Shown: one piece after another, positions 26,053-33,906 of the stretch
How positions within the stretch are numbered: the stretch's first letter is position 1
Layout: every line of letters begins with the position of its first letter
Assembly: GCA_039984715.1 (NCBI GenBank)
Contig: JBDWUA010000015.1
Coordinates: 186,001-250,000 of the forward strand
Source: JABSSA01 sp039984715
GTDB lineage: Bacteria; Pseudomonadota; Alphaproteobacteria; Rhodobacterales; Rhodobacteraceae
DNA: 64,000 bases
Direction: 5' to 3'
Notes under the pieces: generated by a model
Databases searched by the model: none
Told to the model about the DNA's origin: nothing
Seen by the model: only the letters and a program-made list of their open reading frames with translations
Made by a program: the position numbers and the translations under genes

Positions 26053-26910
26053 ATGGACCCAAGCGCAGTTATATTGCCTTGCGGTCAACGTCTGCATTTG
26101 CAGCATGGACCCATCGATCTGATTATCGGTGCGGATGGTGACAGACAGGCCGCATTTGCAGCCGCGACCGATCGTTTTTCCAGCGTCTTACAAGAACTCG
26201 CTGATGAGCTTTCTGAATTGCGACTTGTGTTACGGCCTGATGTGCCGAAACCACAGAGTCACATCGCGGGGCGTATGGATAATGCCGCACGTCCGTTTTG
26301 CGAAGGCACCTTTGTCACCCGCATGGCCGCAGTCGCGGGCAGCGTGGCGGATACGGTTTTGGAAGCGATGAAAAACGCCGAACTCAGCCGCGCCTATGTC
26401 AACAACGGTGGTGATATCGCCGTCCATCTGACCCAAGGACAGTCGTTTACCCTTGCCATGTCGGGCCATGATGGTGGCGAATTGGGGCGCATCACGATCC
26501 AGCATGATGATCCGATCAGGGGCATCGCAACAAGCGGGCGGCACGGGCGCAGTCATAGCCTTGGCATCGCTGACAGCGTTACCGTTCTAGCGCCCAACGC
26601 GGCAAGCGCGGATGTCGCCGCGACGCTTATTGCAAACGCTGTGGACCTGCCGGGACATCCGGCAATCACACGCGTGCCTGCATCAACTCTTGATGAGTCC
26701 AGCGACCTTGGTGATTTGCCGGTCGTAACGGGCCTTGGCCAGTTGACACCAAGCGACGCGCGCCATGCTTTGTCGTATGGTCGCGCCCGTTCAGACAGTT
26801 ACATTCAAAGAAACCTTGTTTCAGGCGCGGCACTTTTCCTGCAAGATCAGTCTGAAACCACCTGCCCTGCTCAGCTTTCACTTACACAAAGGACCTCGCA
26901 CCATGCCTGA
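26053..26910 (+). CDS. UPF0280 family protein (ApbE-like fold)
   Basis: 285 residues from ATG 26053 (GTG 26050 also possible). It contains ITIQHDDPIRGIATSGRHGR (about residues 155-175) and LSRAYVNNGGDIAVHL, the conserved blocks of UPF0280, a group related to ApbE flavin transferases. SLGIADSVTVLAPNAASADV matches the C-terminal half. The role of UPF0280 is not established. It overlaps the first DUF1185 gene by 8 bases and follows a clear promoter, so it heads a four-gene operon ending with marR. Confidence 0.87.
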   Translation: MDPSAVILPCGQRLHLQHGPIDLIIGADGDRQAAFAAATDRFSSVLQELADELSELRLVLRPDVPKPQSHIAGRMDNAARPFCEGTFVTRMAAVAGSVADTVLEAMKNAELSRAYVNNGGDIAVHLTQGQSFTLAMSGHDGGELGRITIQHDDPIRGIATSGRHGRSHSLGIADSVTVLAPNAASADVAATLIANAVDLPGHPAITRVPASTLDESSDLGDLPVVTGLGQLTPSDARHALSYGRARSDSYIQRNLVSGAALFLQDQSETTCPAQLSLTQRTSHHA

Positions 26911-27484
26911 TGTCATCTTGCGCAAAACGATCTATTCGATTGAAGAAACCTTTCACGAGGGCGGCCCACAACCTGAAAAATCGGTGCGGCGTGCGGCCGG
27001 GTTGGCCATCATCGAAAACCCGTTTGCGGGCCGGTATGAACCCGACATTCAAGGGTTCATGGAAGATTTGAAACCGCTGGGCCTCAGCATGGCTGAGCGG
27101 TTGATCGACATGCTGGGCGGCGCGGATCAGATCGAAGGCTATGGCAAAGGTGCGATGATTGGTGAAGGCGGAGAATTAGAGCATGGCGCGCTGTGGCATG
27201 CGCCGGGCGGCTATGCGATGCGCCAGTTATTGGCGGATTCCAACGCGATTGTGCCATCCACCAAAAAGGTGGCGGGTGTCGGGGGGCGATTGGATGTTCC
27301 GATCACCCATATCAACGCCTCTTATGTGCGCAGCCATTTTGATTCGATGGAGGTCGGGGCCAATGACACGCCGCGCGCCAATGAGATGGTTCTGGCGCTG
27401 GTGATGAGCACGGGCGCGCGCATTCATAACCGTGCGGGCGGCTTGGACGCGGCTGATATCGTCGGAAAGGATGGCCTGAGATGA
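26903..27484 (+). CDS. DUF1185 (amino acid synthesis) family protein, copy 1
   Basis: 193 residues from ATG 26903, inside the end of the UPF0280 gene. Blocks shared with the next gene: AIIENPFAGRYEPD (residues 34-47), GKGAMIGEGGELEHGALWH, and YVRSHFDSMEVGANDTPRAN, then AGGLDAADIVGKDGLR at the end. The family name amino acid synthesis is historical and no reaction is established. The tandem pair and the UPF0280 partner suggest a two-subunit enzyme or binding complex in the same pathway as the enamidase. Confidence 0.87.
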   Translation: MPDVILRKTIYSIEETFHEGGPQPEKSVRRAAGLAIIENPFAGRYEPDIQGFMEDLKPLGLSMAERLIDMLGGADQIEGYGKGAMIGEGGELEHGALWHAPGGYAMRQLLADSNAIVPSTKKVAGVGGRLDVPITHINASYVRSHFDSMEVGANDTPRANEMVLALVMSTGARIHNRAGGLDAADIVGKDGLR

Positions 27485-28065
27485 GCGCTAAGATCAGAAA
27501 AATTGCGGTAAGCGTGGAAGAAACCCATCGTGAAATTGGACGTGACATCTCGCCTGCGACCCGTAAGGCGGTTGCGGTTGCGGTGATCGAAAACCCATTT
27601 GCGGGCCATTATCAGGAAGACCTGAGCGCATTGATGGATATCGGCGCAGAGCTTGGCGCGTTGTTAGGGGATAAATGCGTGGCCGCCTTGGGGATCACGC
27701 CCGCACAGGCCGAAAGCTATGGCAAATCGGCGATGGTTGGCGAGAATGGTGAATTGGAACATGCCGCCGCAATTTTGCACCCGAAACTGGGCGCGCCTTT
27801 GCGGGTCGCTGTTGAAAAAGGTGCGGCCTTGGTTGCGTCGTCCAAAAAGATGGGCAGCCCGGGTCAGGTGCTTGACGTACCGTTGGGCCACAAAGACGCG
27901 GCCTATGTGCGCAGTCACTTTGACGGGATCGAAGTGCGTCTGAACGATGCCCCCCGTGCGAACGAAATCATGGTGGCGGTCGCCGTGACAGACAGCGGGC
28001 GGCCCCTGCCCCGTGTTGGCGGATTGACCCATGATGAGGCGATGGGCGAAGACGGGCTGCGATAG
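27481..28065 (+). CDS. DUF1185 (amino acid synthesis) family protein, copy 2
   Basis: 194 residues; ATG overlaps the stop of copy 1 (ATGA), so the two are translated together. Same blocks as copy 1: VIENPFAGHYQEDL, GKSAMVGENGELEHAAAI, and YVRSHFDGIEVRLNDAPRAN. The two proteins are clearly paralogous, yet they differ through the middle (HPKLGAPLRVAVEKG here against HAPGGYAMRQLLADS). A heteromer with different roles for each subunit is plausible. Confidence 0.87.
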   Translation: MSAKIRKIAVSVEETHREIGRDISPATRKAVAVAVIENPFAGHYQEDLSALMDIGAELGALLGDKCVAALGITPAQAESYGKSAMVGENGELEHAAAILHPKLGAPLRVAVEKGAALVASSKKMGSPGQVLDVPLGHKDAAYVRSHFDGIEVRLNDAPRANEIMVAVAVTDSGRPLPRVGGLTHDEAMGEDGLR

Positions 28066-28105
28066 GTTTGGATCGTGTTGTGCTAGGTCATTAAGATAGA
28101 TACAA

Positions 28106-28116
28106 ACTTTGCATGA
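28106..28116 (+). promoter_or_regulatory. Operator-like site overlapping the marR start
   Basis: ACTTTGCATGA spans the start codon (28113) of the MarR gene. It is the exact inverse complement of TCATGCAAAGT at 25976-25986, just behind the promoter of the UPF0280 operon. A repressor binding here could autoregulate; an 11-base match may still be chance. Confidence 0.4.
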
Positions 28117-28553
28117 CGACCAATCACGTAAACACGGAAAACCCTGACTATTCCCTCGAAGATCAGATTGGGTTTATGTTGCGTGTCGCCAGCCAGCGGC
28201 ATGCAAACATTTTCCAATCGAACATCGTTGGACGTCTAACGCCAACCCAATTCAGCACGATTATTCGTTTGGCTGAGGTGGGAAAGGTGTCGCAGAACCA
28301 TCTGGGGCGCCTCACGGCGATGGATGTGGCCACAATCAAAGGGGTGGTGGATCGGTTGAAAACCAAGGGGTTGATCCAATCCGAACCCGATCTGGTCGAC
28401 AAACGCCGGTCTGTCATTTCGCTGTCGCCCCAAGGCGAGGCGCTGGTGTCTGACCTGAAACGGGCGGGTCGTCAGATCAGCACAGAGACCCTTGCTCCGT
28501 TGAATGCCAAAGAGCAAAAAACGCTGTTGGGATTGCTGCGCAAGATTTTGTAA
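28113..28553 (+). CDS. MarR-family transcriptional regulator
   Basis: 146 residues with a winged helix: LTPTQFSTIIRLAEVGKVSQ, then NHLGRLTAMDVATIKGVVDR (recognition helix about residues 65-85) and the wing LVDKRRSVISLSPQG. MarR proteins mostly repress neighbours and respond to aromatic or heterocyclic acids. It lies 47 bases after the second DUF1185 gene and is convergent with the enamidase gene, 7 bases apart, so it probably controls both. Confidence 0.92.
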   Translation: MTTNHVNTENPDYSLEDQIGFMLRVASQRHANIFQSNIVGRLTPTQFSTIIRLAEVGKVSQNHLGRLTAMDVATIKGVVDRLKTKGLIQSEPDLVDKRRSVISLSPQGEALVSDLKRAGRQISTETLAPLNAKEQKTLLGLLRKIL

Positions 28554-28560
28554 TTCTCGA

Positions 28561-29724
28561 TTATAGGACGTGTTCGGGAAGGCGCATGGCAGGTGGCGTG
28601 TTGCGCGAGCGTTCGGTGCGCACTTCTCCGTCGATGATCGTCATGCCGACGCCCGGCAGGTTCCCAAGCTGGACGGATTCCAACATGTTTTTGCCGGGGG
28701 AATGTTGTGCTTGATCCATCAGGACAAAATCAGCGCATTTGCCAACCTCGATCAATCCGGTGTCCAGCTCGCGTTGCCGCGCCGTGTTGCCATTGGCAAA
28801 ACAGAACGCCTTTTCCGCCGATACATTGCCAAAGGCCGACAACATCGCGACCATCCGCAAGATGCCCAAGGGCTGCACGCCTGATCCCGCAGGACCGTCA
28901 GTGCCCAGAATGACTTGATCCAGCTTGTCCAATTCGCGCGCGGTGTTCAACGCCAGCACAGCCGAGCGTTCATTGCCGTTATGCACGATTTCAAACGCGG
29001 ATTGGCAGCTTTCACACAGGCAGATGATTTGGTCATCGGGCAGCGCGGAATGCCCGCCATTGATGTGGCCAATCACATCGGTTCCGGTTTCGATCACCAT
29101 ATCCGCGTCGATCAAGCCCGATCCGGGGATGGATGGACCGCCGGTGTGGATCGTGCTTTGGATGCCGTATTTACGCGCCCAGCTGACCATTTGTTGGGCG
29201 GTCTTGCCGTCCTTCACGGTGCCAAGGCCCACCTCACCCAGCAGCTTCACGCCCGCATCGGCAAGGTCTTTGAAATCCTCTTCGACCATGCCGTGTTCGA
29301 TCACGGGCGCACCTGCATGGACCTTGACTCCTGAGGGGCGGAAATTTTCGTACCAACGCTGCGATGCGATGGCCATCGCCTTCAGGCCAACGATGTCTTT
29401 GGGACGCCCCGGCATGTGCACTTCGCCCGCTGAAATCAGGGTGGTCACACCGCCATGCAGCGTGCTGTCGATCCAATGCAATTGCTGTTGGCGCGGGGTG
29501 TAATCCCCAACAACAGGGTGGATGTGGCTGTCGATCAGACCGGGGGCAAGCGTCACACCATGTGCGTCAACAACCGTCGTGGCGTCTTCGCAATCGATGT
29601 CCTTTTCATATCCCCATTCAGTGATCTTCCCGTCAATCGCGACAAGACAATCCCCATCAAAGATCGGATCTTCGAGCTTGCCCGACAGAATTTGCCCGAT
29701 GTTCTTGATGACCAATTTTGCCAT
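28561..29724 (-). CDS. Enamidase-like amidohydrolase
   Basis: 387 residues of the amidohydrolase superfamily. It begins KLVIKNIGQILSGKLEDP and carries the HxH metal motif in LIDSHIHPVVGDY (H67, H69), GEVGLGTV with an acid where a carbamylated lysine is often found, HTGGPSIPGSG, HINGGHSA and the metal Asp in GTDGPAGSG. SRNTPPAMRLPEHVL ends it. From memory these blocks match the enamidase of Eubacterium barkeri nicotinate fermentation, which opens tetrahydro-6-oxonicotinate to formylglutarate and ammonia. The 6-hydroxynicotinate reductase of that pathway is absent from the window, so the natural substrate may differ. Confidence 0.82.
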   Translation of the reverse strand: MAKLVIKNIGQILSGKLEDPIFDGDCLVAIDGKITEWGYEKDIDCEDATTVVDAHGVTLAPGLIDSHIHPVVGDYTPRQQQLHWIDSTLHGGVTTLISAGEVHMPGRPKDIVGLKAMAIASQRWYENFRPSGVKVHAGAPVIEHGMVEEDFKDLADAGVKLLGEVGLGTVKDGKTAQQMVSWARKYGIQSTIHTGGPSIPGSGLIDADMVIETGTDVIGHINGGHSALPDDQIICLCESCQSAFEIVHNGNERSAVLALNTARELDKLDQVILGTDGPAGSGVQPLGILRMVAMLSAFGNVSAEKAFCFANGNTARQRELDTGLIEVGKCADFVLMDQAQHSPGKNMLESVQLGNLPGVGMTIIDGEVRTERSRNTPPAMRLPEHVL

Positions 29725-29755
29725 GACATGTCCCCTTGGAAGGCTCTGTGTTTTG

Positions 29756-29767
29756 TTAGTATACGAA
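29756..29767. promoter_or_regulatory. GTATAC-centred palindrome upstream of the enamidase gene
   Basis: TTAGTATACGAA is a 12-base near-palindrome lying 32 bases before the enamidase start on the minus strand, in AT-rich DNA fit for a promoter. It could be an operator. It does not match the CATGCAAA sites at 25965 and 28106, so a second regulator may be involved. Confidence 0.35.
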
Positions 29768-29988
29768 TATATTTGCGCCGTGCGTCAAGTGGAATCCGAA
29801 CGGATACAGGTCACACACGAAACGTGTTCACAGATTGCATGCGCTGTATACGCAATGCCAGCTAAAGGTTCGGATCATTCATCGCGTTTGATCCAACGCC
29901 TGTAGCGGTGTCATCGATGCGATCTATTCCAAGGTCAAAAGACCAATATCTTTTGTCTTTCCTTAAACAAACCCAACGATTGCAGCGT

Positions 29989-30462
29989 TTAATCCAAGTC
30001 GTGCTTTGGGATTGATTTGGACACTGCGCTGTAGGGTTTGGTCACATCTTTCAATGTCGCATCCAACGCTTCCACGTTCAGGCGAATGGCCCCGTCCCCG
30101 GCCAAGGTCAAATGGATTTGCCCCGCCGCGTCTTCGCCTGCTTCAAAGCTGATCGAAAGCAGCGATAAGATGACATCTTTGTCGGCGCGATCAATGCCGT
30201 GGCTTGAGACGCCCAAGACATTATCGATCGCCAAGACGGTTCGAACACGTTCCGGCGTATGACGGGTTTTTCCTTCGTCTTCCCAACGGAACCGATTGAG
30301 CAAAAGCGCAAAACGCCGTTCTTGCGCGCGCCATTGCATTTCGGTGATCGGGAACACGGCATCCTGACACAGCGATGAAATCACATGTAGGTCATCCGCG
30401 TCTTCTGCACCAAGGTTCAAAGGGCCTTCGCGCCCGTCTTCAAAGCGTGCGTCGTCTGTCAT
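29989..30462 (-). CDS. DUF2948 family protein
   Basis: 157 residues with the block DADDLHVISSLCQDAVFPIT near the N-terminus and RFRWEDEGKTRHTPERVRT in the middle, the DUF2948 pattern. Function unknown. Its ATG overlaps the murA stop by 4 bases, so the two are coupled. In related genomes hisD follows directly; here an enamidase gene pointing the same way comes next after 264 bases, and hisD is 10.5 kb downstream. Confidence 0.88.
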   Translation of the reverse strand: MTDDARFEDGREGPLNLGAEDADDLHVISSLCQDAVFPITEMQWRAQERRFALLLNRFRWEDEGKTRHTPERVRTVLAIDNVLGVSSHGIDRADKDVILSLLSISFEAGEDAAGQIHLTLAGDGAIRLNVEALDATLKDVTKPYSAVSKSIPKHDLD

Positions 30463-31724
30463 TCTTTGATCCGTTCAATATCTGCACCAACGCCCGAAAG
30501 CTTGCGCACAACCTGTTCATATCCGCGATCCAAATGATAGACGCGGCTGACCCGTGTTTCACCTTCGGCCGCCAAACCCGCAAGGATCAGCGAAATGCTT
30601 GCACGCAAGTCCGTCGCCATCACCGGCGCACCCCTAAGGCGATCAACGCCCGTCACCCGAGCCGTTCCGCCCTGAACATCGATTTGCGCGCCCATGCGCA
30701 GCAATTCCGGCGCATGCATAAAGCGGTTTTCGAAAATCTTTTCCTCGAGAACAGATGTCCCGTTGGCCGTACACAGCAATGCCATCATTTGTGCCTGCAA
30801 ATCGGTCGGGAACCCCGGAAATGGTTCTGTCGTGATGTCCACAGCTTTGATTTCGTCGCTGCGCCGTTTGACGGCTAGGCCTGCTTTGGTTTCGCGCACA
30901 TCGATACCAGCCGCGTCCAGCTTTTCGATGAAGGACGTCAGCAAATCCATGCGCCCGCCCAACAGCTCGACTTCGCCACCGCAAAAGGCCGGAGCAAGCA
31001 TATAGGTGCCCAATTCAATCCGGTCTGCAACGACAGCATGTGTGGCACCGCCCAAACGATCCACGCCTTCGATTGTGATGGTTGACGTGCCTTCGCCATC
31101 GATATGTGCGCCCATGGCGCGCAGACATACGGCAAGGTCAACAATTTCGGGCTCGCGTGCGGCGTTCTTGATCTGTGTTGTGCCCTTGGCCAACGTCGCC
31201 GCCATCAGTGCATTTTCTGTGGCGCCAACAGATGCAAAGGGGAATTCAACGATGCCGCCTTTCAATCCGTTGGGGGCTTTGGCGTGGACATAGCCGTCGC
31301 GCAATTCCAGTTCTGCCCCCATCGCCTCAAGCGCTTTTAGGTGCAAATCCACGGGTCGCGCGCCAATGGCGCAACCACCGGGCAAGGACACGACCGCTTG
31401 GCCGTTGCGCGCCAACATCGGCCCCAGAACAAGGATCGAGGCGCGCATTTTGCGCACGATATCGTATTCGGCTGTGTGATTATCCAGCCCGTGCGATGAC
31501 ATCGCAATGACTTTGCCTTCTTGCAGGCTTGTGACCTCAGCGCCCAAGGATTGCAGCAGCAAGGTCATCGTGCGGATGTCCGACAAGCGCGGTGCATTTG
31601 TCAAAGTCAGCGGTTCATCGCTGAGCAATGTTGCAGGCATCAAAGTCAAACAGGCGTTTTTCGCACCTGCAATTGAGATCTGACCGTTCAATGGCCCGTT
31701 GCCACGTACGACGATGCTATCCAT
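30459..31724 (-). CDS. murA: UDP-N-acetylglucosamine 1-carboxyvinyltransferase
   Basis: 421 residues from ATG 31724, which has AAGGA at a proper distance; ATG 31733 is possible but its AAGG abuts it. It adds enolpyruvate to UDP-GlcNAc, the first committed step of peptidoglycan synthesis, in the cytoplasm. It begins MDSIVVRGNGPLNG with IAGAKNACL, and the active-site cysteine sits in LPGGCAIGARPVDLH (about residue 117). A 48-codon gene overlaps its start, and DUF2948 overlaps its stop. Confidence 0.97.
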   Translation of the reverse strand: MDSIVVRGNGPLNGQISIAGAKNACLTLMPATLLSDEPLTLTNAPRLSDIRTMTLLLQSLGAEVTSLQEGKVIAMSSHGLDNHTAEYDIVRKMRASILVLGPMLARNGQAVVSLPGGCAIGARPVDLHLKALEAMGAELELRDGYVHAKAPNGLKGGIVEFPFASVGATENALMAATLAKGTTQIKNAAREPEIVDLAVCLRAMGAHIDGEGTSTITIEGVDRLGGATHAVVADRIELGTYMLAPAFCGGEVELLGGRMDLLTSFIEKLDAAGIDVRETKAGLAVKRRSDEIKAVDITTEPFPGFPTDLQAQMMALLCTANGTSVLEEKIFENRFMHAPELLRMGAQIDVQGGTARVTGVDRLRGAPVMATDLRASISLILAGLAAEGETRVSRVYHLDRGYEQVVRKLSGVGADIERIKE

Positions 31725-31863
31725 TCTGCTCATCCTTACCGTTATCGCGCGCTTTTGCCTGTGCTTTGCGCCGCGCGAGATTTGCCTTGAGGGCCGTCTT
31801 GAGACGATCCTCGCGCGTCGGAGCATTTTGGGCCTGTTTTGGGTTTTGCGCTTTTCCTGCCAT
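31717..31863 (-). CDS. Small basic protein overlapping the murA start
   Basis: 48 residues, read from ATG 31863: MAGKAQNPKQAQNAPTRED, then RLKTALKANLARRKAQAKAR, ending DNGKDEQNG. The stop overlaps the murA start by 8 bases, so the two are translationally coupled. It is very rich in Lys, Arg, Ala and Gln and probably one amphipathic helix. I recall similar short proteins in front of murA in Rhodobacterales, unverified. Function unknown. It is easily missed because it is so short and lies in another frame. Confidence 0.75.
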   Translation of the reverse strand: MAGKAQNPKQAQNAPTREDRLKTALKANLARRKAQAKARDNGKDEQNG

Positions 31864-32263
31864 AGGCCGTCAATACCGCAGCAAACACCCATGGTCCAGC
31901 ATCGGATATACGTGCAAATCCCAATTTGCGCTCACATCTTAAAAAGCGGCAGCGTTGCCAGATGTCAGCCGCCTAATGTTGGCAGTTGATGCGTGTATTT
32001 ACCCGCCGAAAACCCAAGCCGCACCGCAATGACCTGAGGCGGTGCGCACAAGTTTGGCGTAAGTTGTCAGGTCCCAAGCAATTGGGCTTGCACCAACGAA
32101 CCAGAGCGTCTAATCCCCCCGCATCGGCGCGACCTTCGTTTCGGTTTCAAGTGTTTCCCGGCGACGGGCAACTTGGCGGAATGACCACGCTGACAAAGAA
32201 GGGGAGTCTCAGACCCCTCTTGCCACGGACGGATAGCCGGGGTTAATAACTGGAGCATAAGAT
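31864..32263. other. 400 bp without a supported gene
   Basis: Between the small murA-leader gene and tRNA-Thr. It should hold the murA promoter (minus strand) and the tRNA promoter (plus strand). No family-like open frame or strong repeat was seen. Confidence 0.5.
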
Positions 32264-32338
32264 GCTGTGGTAGCTCAGTGGTAGAGCACACCCTTGGTAA
32301 GGGTGAGGTCGGGAGTTCGATCCTCCCTCACAGCACCA
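32264..32338 (+). tRNA. tRNA-Thr (GGT anticodon)
   Basis: A cloverleaf can be drawn: acceptor GCTGTGG (32264) with TCACAGC, D-arm TAGCTCAGTGGTAGAGC, anticodon stem CACCC-GGGTG around the loop TTGGTAA (anticodon GGT), and T-arm GGGAGTTCGATCCTCCC. The discriminator base A 32335 is followed by an encoded CCA (32336-32338). It reads ACC and, by wobble, ACT. Confidence 0.96.
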
Positions 32339-32853
32339 TCTCACGAGATTGCAGATATCCCACCTAACACCTTGAAGGGTAGCGGGATTATTGGTGTTCC
32401 AAACACAGCTTTCGGTGTGAATGAGAACGGCTCAGCTTGAGCCGGTTCAAGGTGCATCGTCTTTCGTATATTCGCGGGCGTTGCCGAATTTCGGCGTGGT
32501 TTGATCCGTGAGAATTCCGATTAGGGGTTTCGCACGGCCTGCGCGCGAGGCGCGAATATCGGGCGACCGCCTTTGCCTTAGTCACTATGACGTTTTGGAA
32601 GCGCTCCGTAGCATTCATCAGAACGGCAAGACATGCCGTCAGATGGCGCGAACCAAAGACAGTTCCATATGGATCGCGAGGCATTTCGCACCCAATGAGT
32701 GTGGGAGGCGGCAAGTTTCAATCTATCGCTGAAATGCAGGCATATTTTCTCTTAACTAAAGTCACCTTTTGACCGCGCGCCCCCCAAATGGGGGATGCCA
32801 GATTTTCGACGCTTGAGTACGAACCTTCGCACATTGTGGTTCGAGGAGTTTTT
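32339..32853. other. 515 bp without a supported gene
   Basis: Downstream of tRNA-Thr. A plus-strand frame at 32508-32732 encodes a stretch (VLEALRSIHQNGKTCRQMAR) that looks faintly like a helix-turn-helix remnant, but there is no ribosome site and no match to a family. No integrase and no repeat of the tRNA 3' end were found. Confidence 0.45.
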
Positions 32854-33171
32854 ATGAGTGACATCACAACCTACTTCAATTCTTTAGAAGCACTTCAAGT
32901 GATTGGAATTGTGGGATTTCTACTATACTTGGCCAGCTTTTCCGGCGTTCAACTCGAGGTGTTGGACGGGAATGGAATTACCTATGCCGTACTCAACGTT
33001 TTCGCGGCATCATTTGTCGGGCTTAGCCTGCTTGCTGAATTCAACCTAGCGTCCGCATTAATACAGGCAAGCTGGGTCATCATTGGTCTCGCGGGCATAA
33101 GCCGCCGCGTCTATCACCGCACCAGATCATCGGCATTTCCATTTCAACTTAATCTGAGGGACGCAAAATAA
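32854..33171 (+). CDS. Small membrane protein, CBU_0592-like
   Basis: 105 residues from ATG 32854, with GAGGAG 8 bases upstream; the frame is open earlier but lacks a ribosome site. Three hydrophobic helices (VIGIVGFLLYLASFSGVQL, YAVLNVFAASFVGLSLLAEF, LIQASWVIIGLAGISRR) match the CBU_0592 family of small membrane proteins. Function unknown. Its stop overlaps the next start (TAATG), so it is coupled to the LysE-type exporter gene. Confidence 0.75.
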   Translation: MSDITTYFNSLEALQVIGIVGFLLYLASFSGVQLEVLDGNGITYAVLNVFAASFVGLSLLAEFNLASALIQASWVIIGLAGISRRVYHRTRSSAFPFQLNLRDAK

Positions 33172-33782
33172 TGTCGTATTCCGACGCGATGTCCTATTTC
33201 ATTACAGTCGTTGCCATTGCGCTTGCGCCGGGGCCCTGCGCGTTGGTCTTGTTGGTGCGATCAGCCCGTCAGGATTTGAGCGGCGCGATTGGCTTTGGTT
33301 TTGGCTATGCCTTGGGTTCACTGATCATCGTTACCGCCGTTTGCTTTGGGCTGGGGCTATGGATCACTGCTGTTCCTGAATTCTTCCAATACAGCAAACA
33401 CGTTATGTTGACTTACATCCTGTGGCTGGCTTGGGGGATTTGGCACGGTTCAGTATCGCTGGATGACGCAAAAGGCGCGGACAAGAGCGGGCTGACCGGT
33501 GCAATTGCGGCCGGTATTCTGACCTGTTTCATCTCGCCTTACATGATGATCCTGTTCCCGCTGGTGGTGCCCGAGCTTATGGATATTTCTCAAATTGTTC
33601 TGCCTGAATTTACAATACTCGCCGCTTTGACGTTTGCGTCTTTCAGCATCGGTTCACTGATCATTATCGTTTTTGCTGTTCAGATTGGACGGCTGATCAA
33701 GTCAGATCGATCGATGCTGATGTTGAACCGAAGTTTGGCCAGCCTTCTAATGGTTGGAGGAACTTGGATGGCTTTTGGATAG
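33171..33782 (+). CDS. LysE/RhtB-family amino acid exporter
   Basis: 203 residues with about six membrane helices. The N-terminal VVAIALAPGPCALVLLVRSA is the LysE/RhtB signature, followed by GFGFGYALGSLIIV. The family exports amino acids or their derivatives across the inner membrane. It is coupled to the small membrane protein upstream and precedes the tandem LuxR/hydrolase genes, separated from them by a long hairpin at 33843-33880. Confidence 0.88.
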   Translation: MSYSDAMSYFITVVAIALAPGPCALVLLVRSARQDLSGAIGFGFGYALGSLIIVTAVCFGLGLWITAVPEFFQYSKHVMLTYILWLAWGIWHGSVSLDDAKGADKSGLTGAIAAGILTCFISPYMMILFPLVVPELMDISQIVLPEFTILAALTFASFSIGSLIIIVFAVQIGRLIKSDRSMLMLNRSLASLLMVGGTWMAFG

Positions 33783-33842
33783 AAAATTATTTTTGAGATA
33801 CTGGGGAGGAAGCCTACCTCTTCCGCGTCCTCAGTAAAGGGT

Positions 33843-33880
33843 GCGCCTTCCTTGACGCTTATTTCGATAAAGGAAGGCGC
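33843..33880. promoter_or_regulatory. 11-bp inverted repeat before the first LuxR/hydrolase gene
   Basis: GCGCCTTCCTT (33843-33853) and AAGGAAGGCGC (33870-33880) match perfectly around a 16-base spacer. No run of T follows, so a terminator for the LysE gene is possible but weak. Lying 27 bases before the ATG at 33907 it could be an operator or an RNA hairpin in the leader. Confidence 0.5.
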
Positions 33881-33906
33881 ATCAAATTATAGCGCAAGAA
33901 TGAATT

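Noticed and set aside
32508..32732. Possible HTH remnant downstream of tRNA-Thr, and the idea of a tRNA-borne integration site
   Set aside because: Weak resemblance only, no ribosome site, no integrase, and no duplicate of the tRNA 3' end was found.
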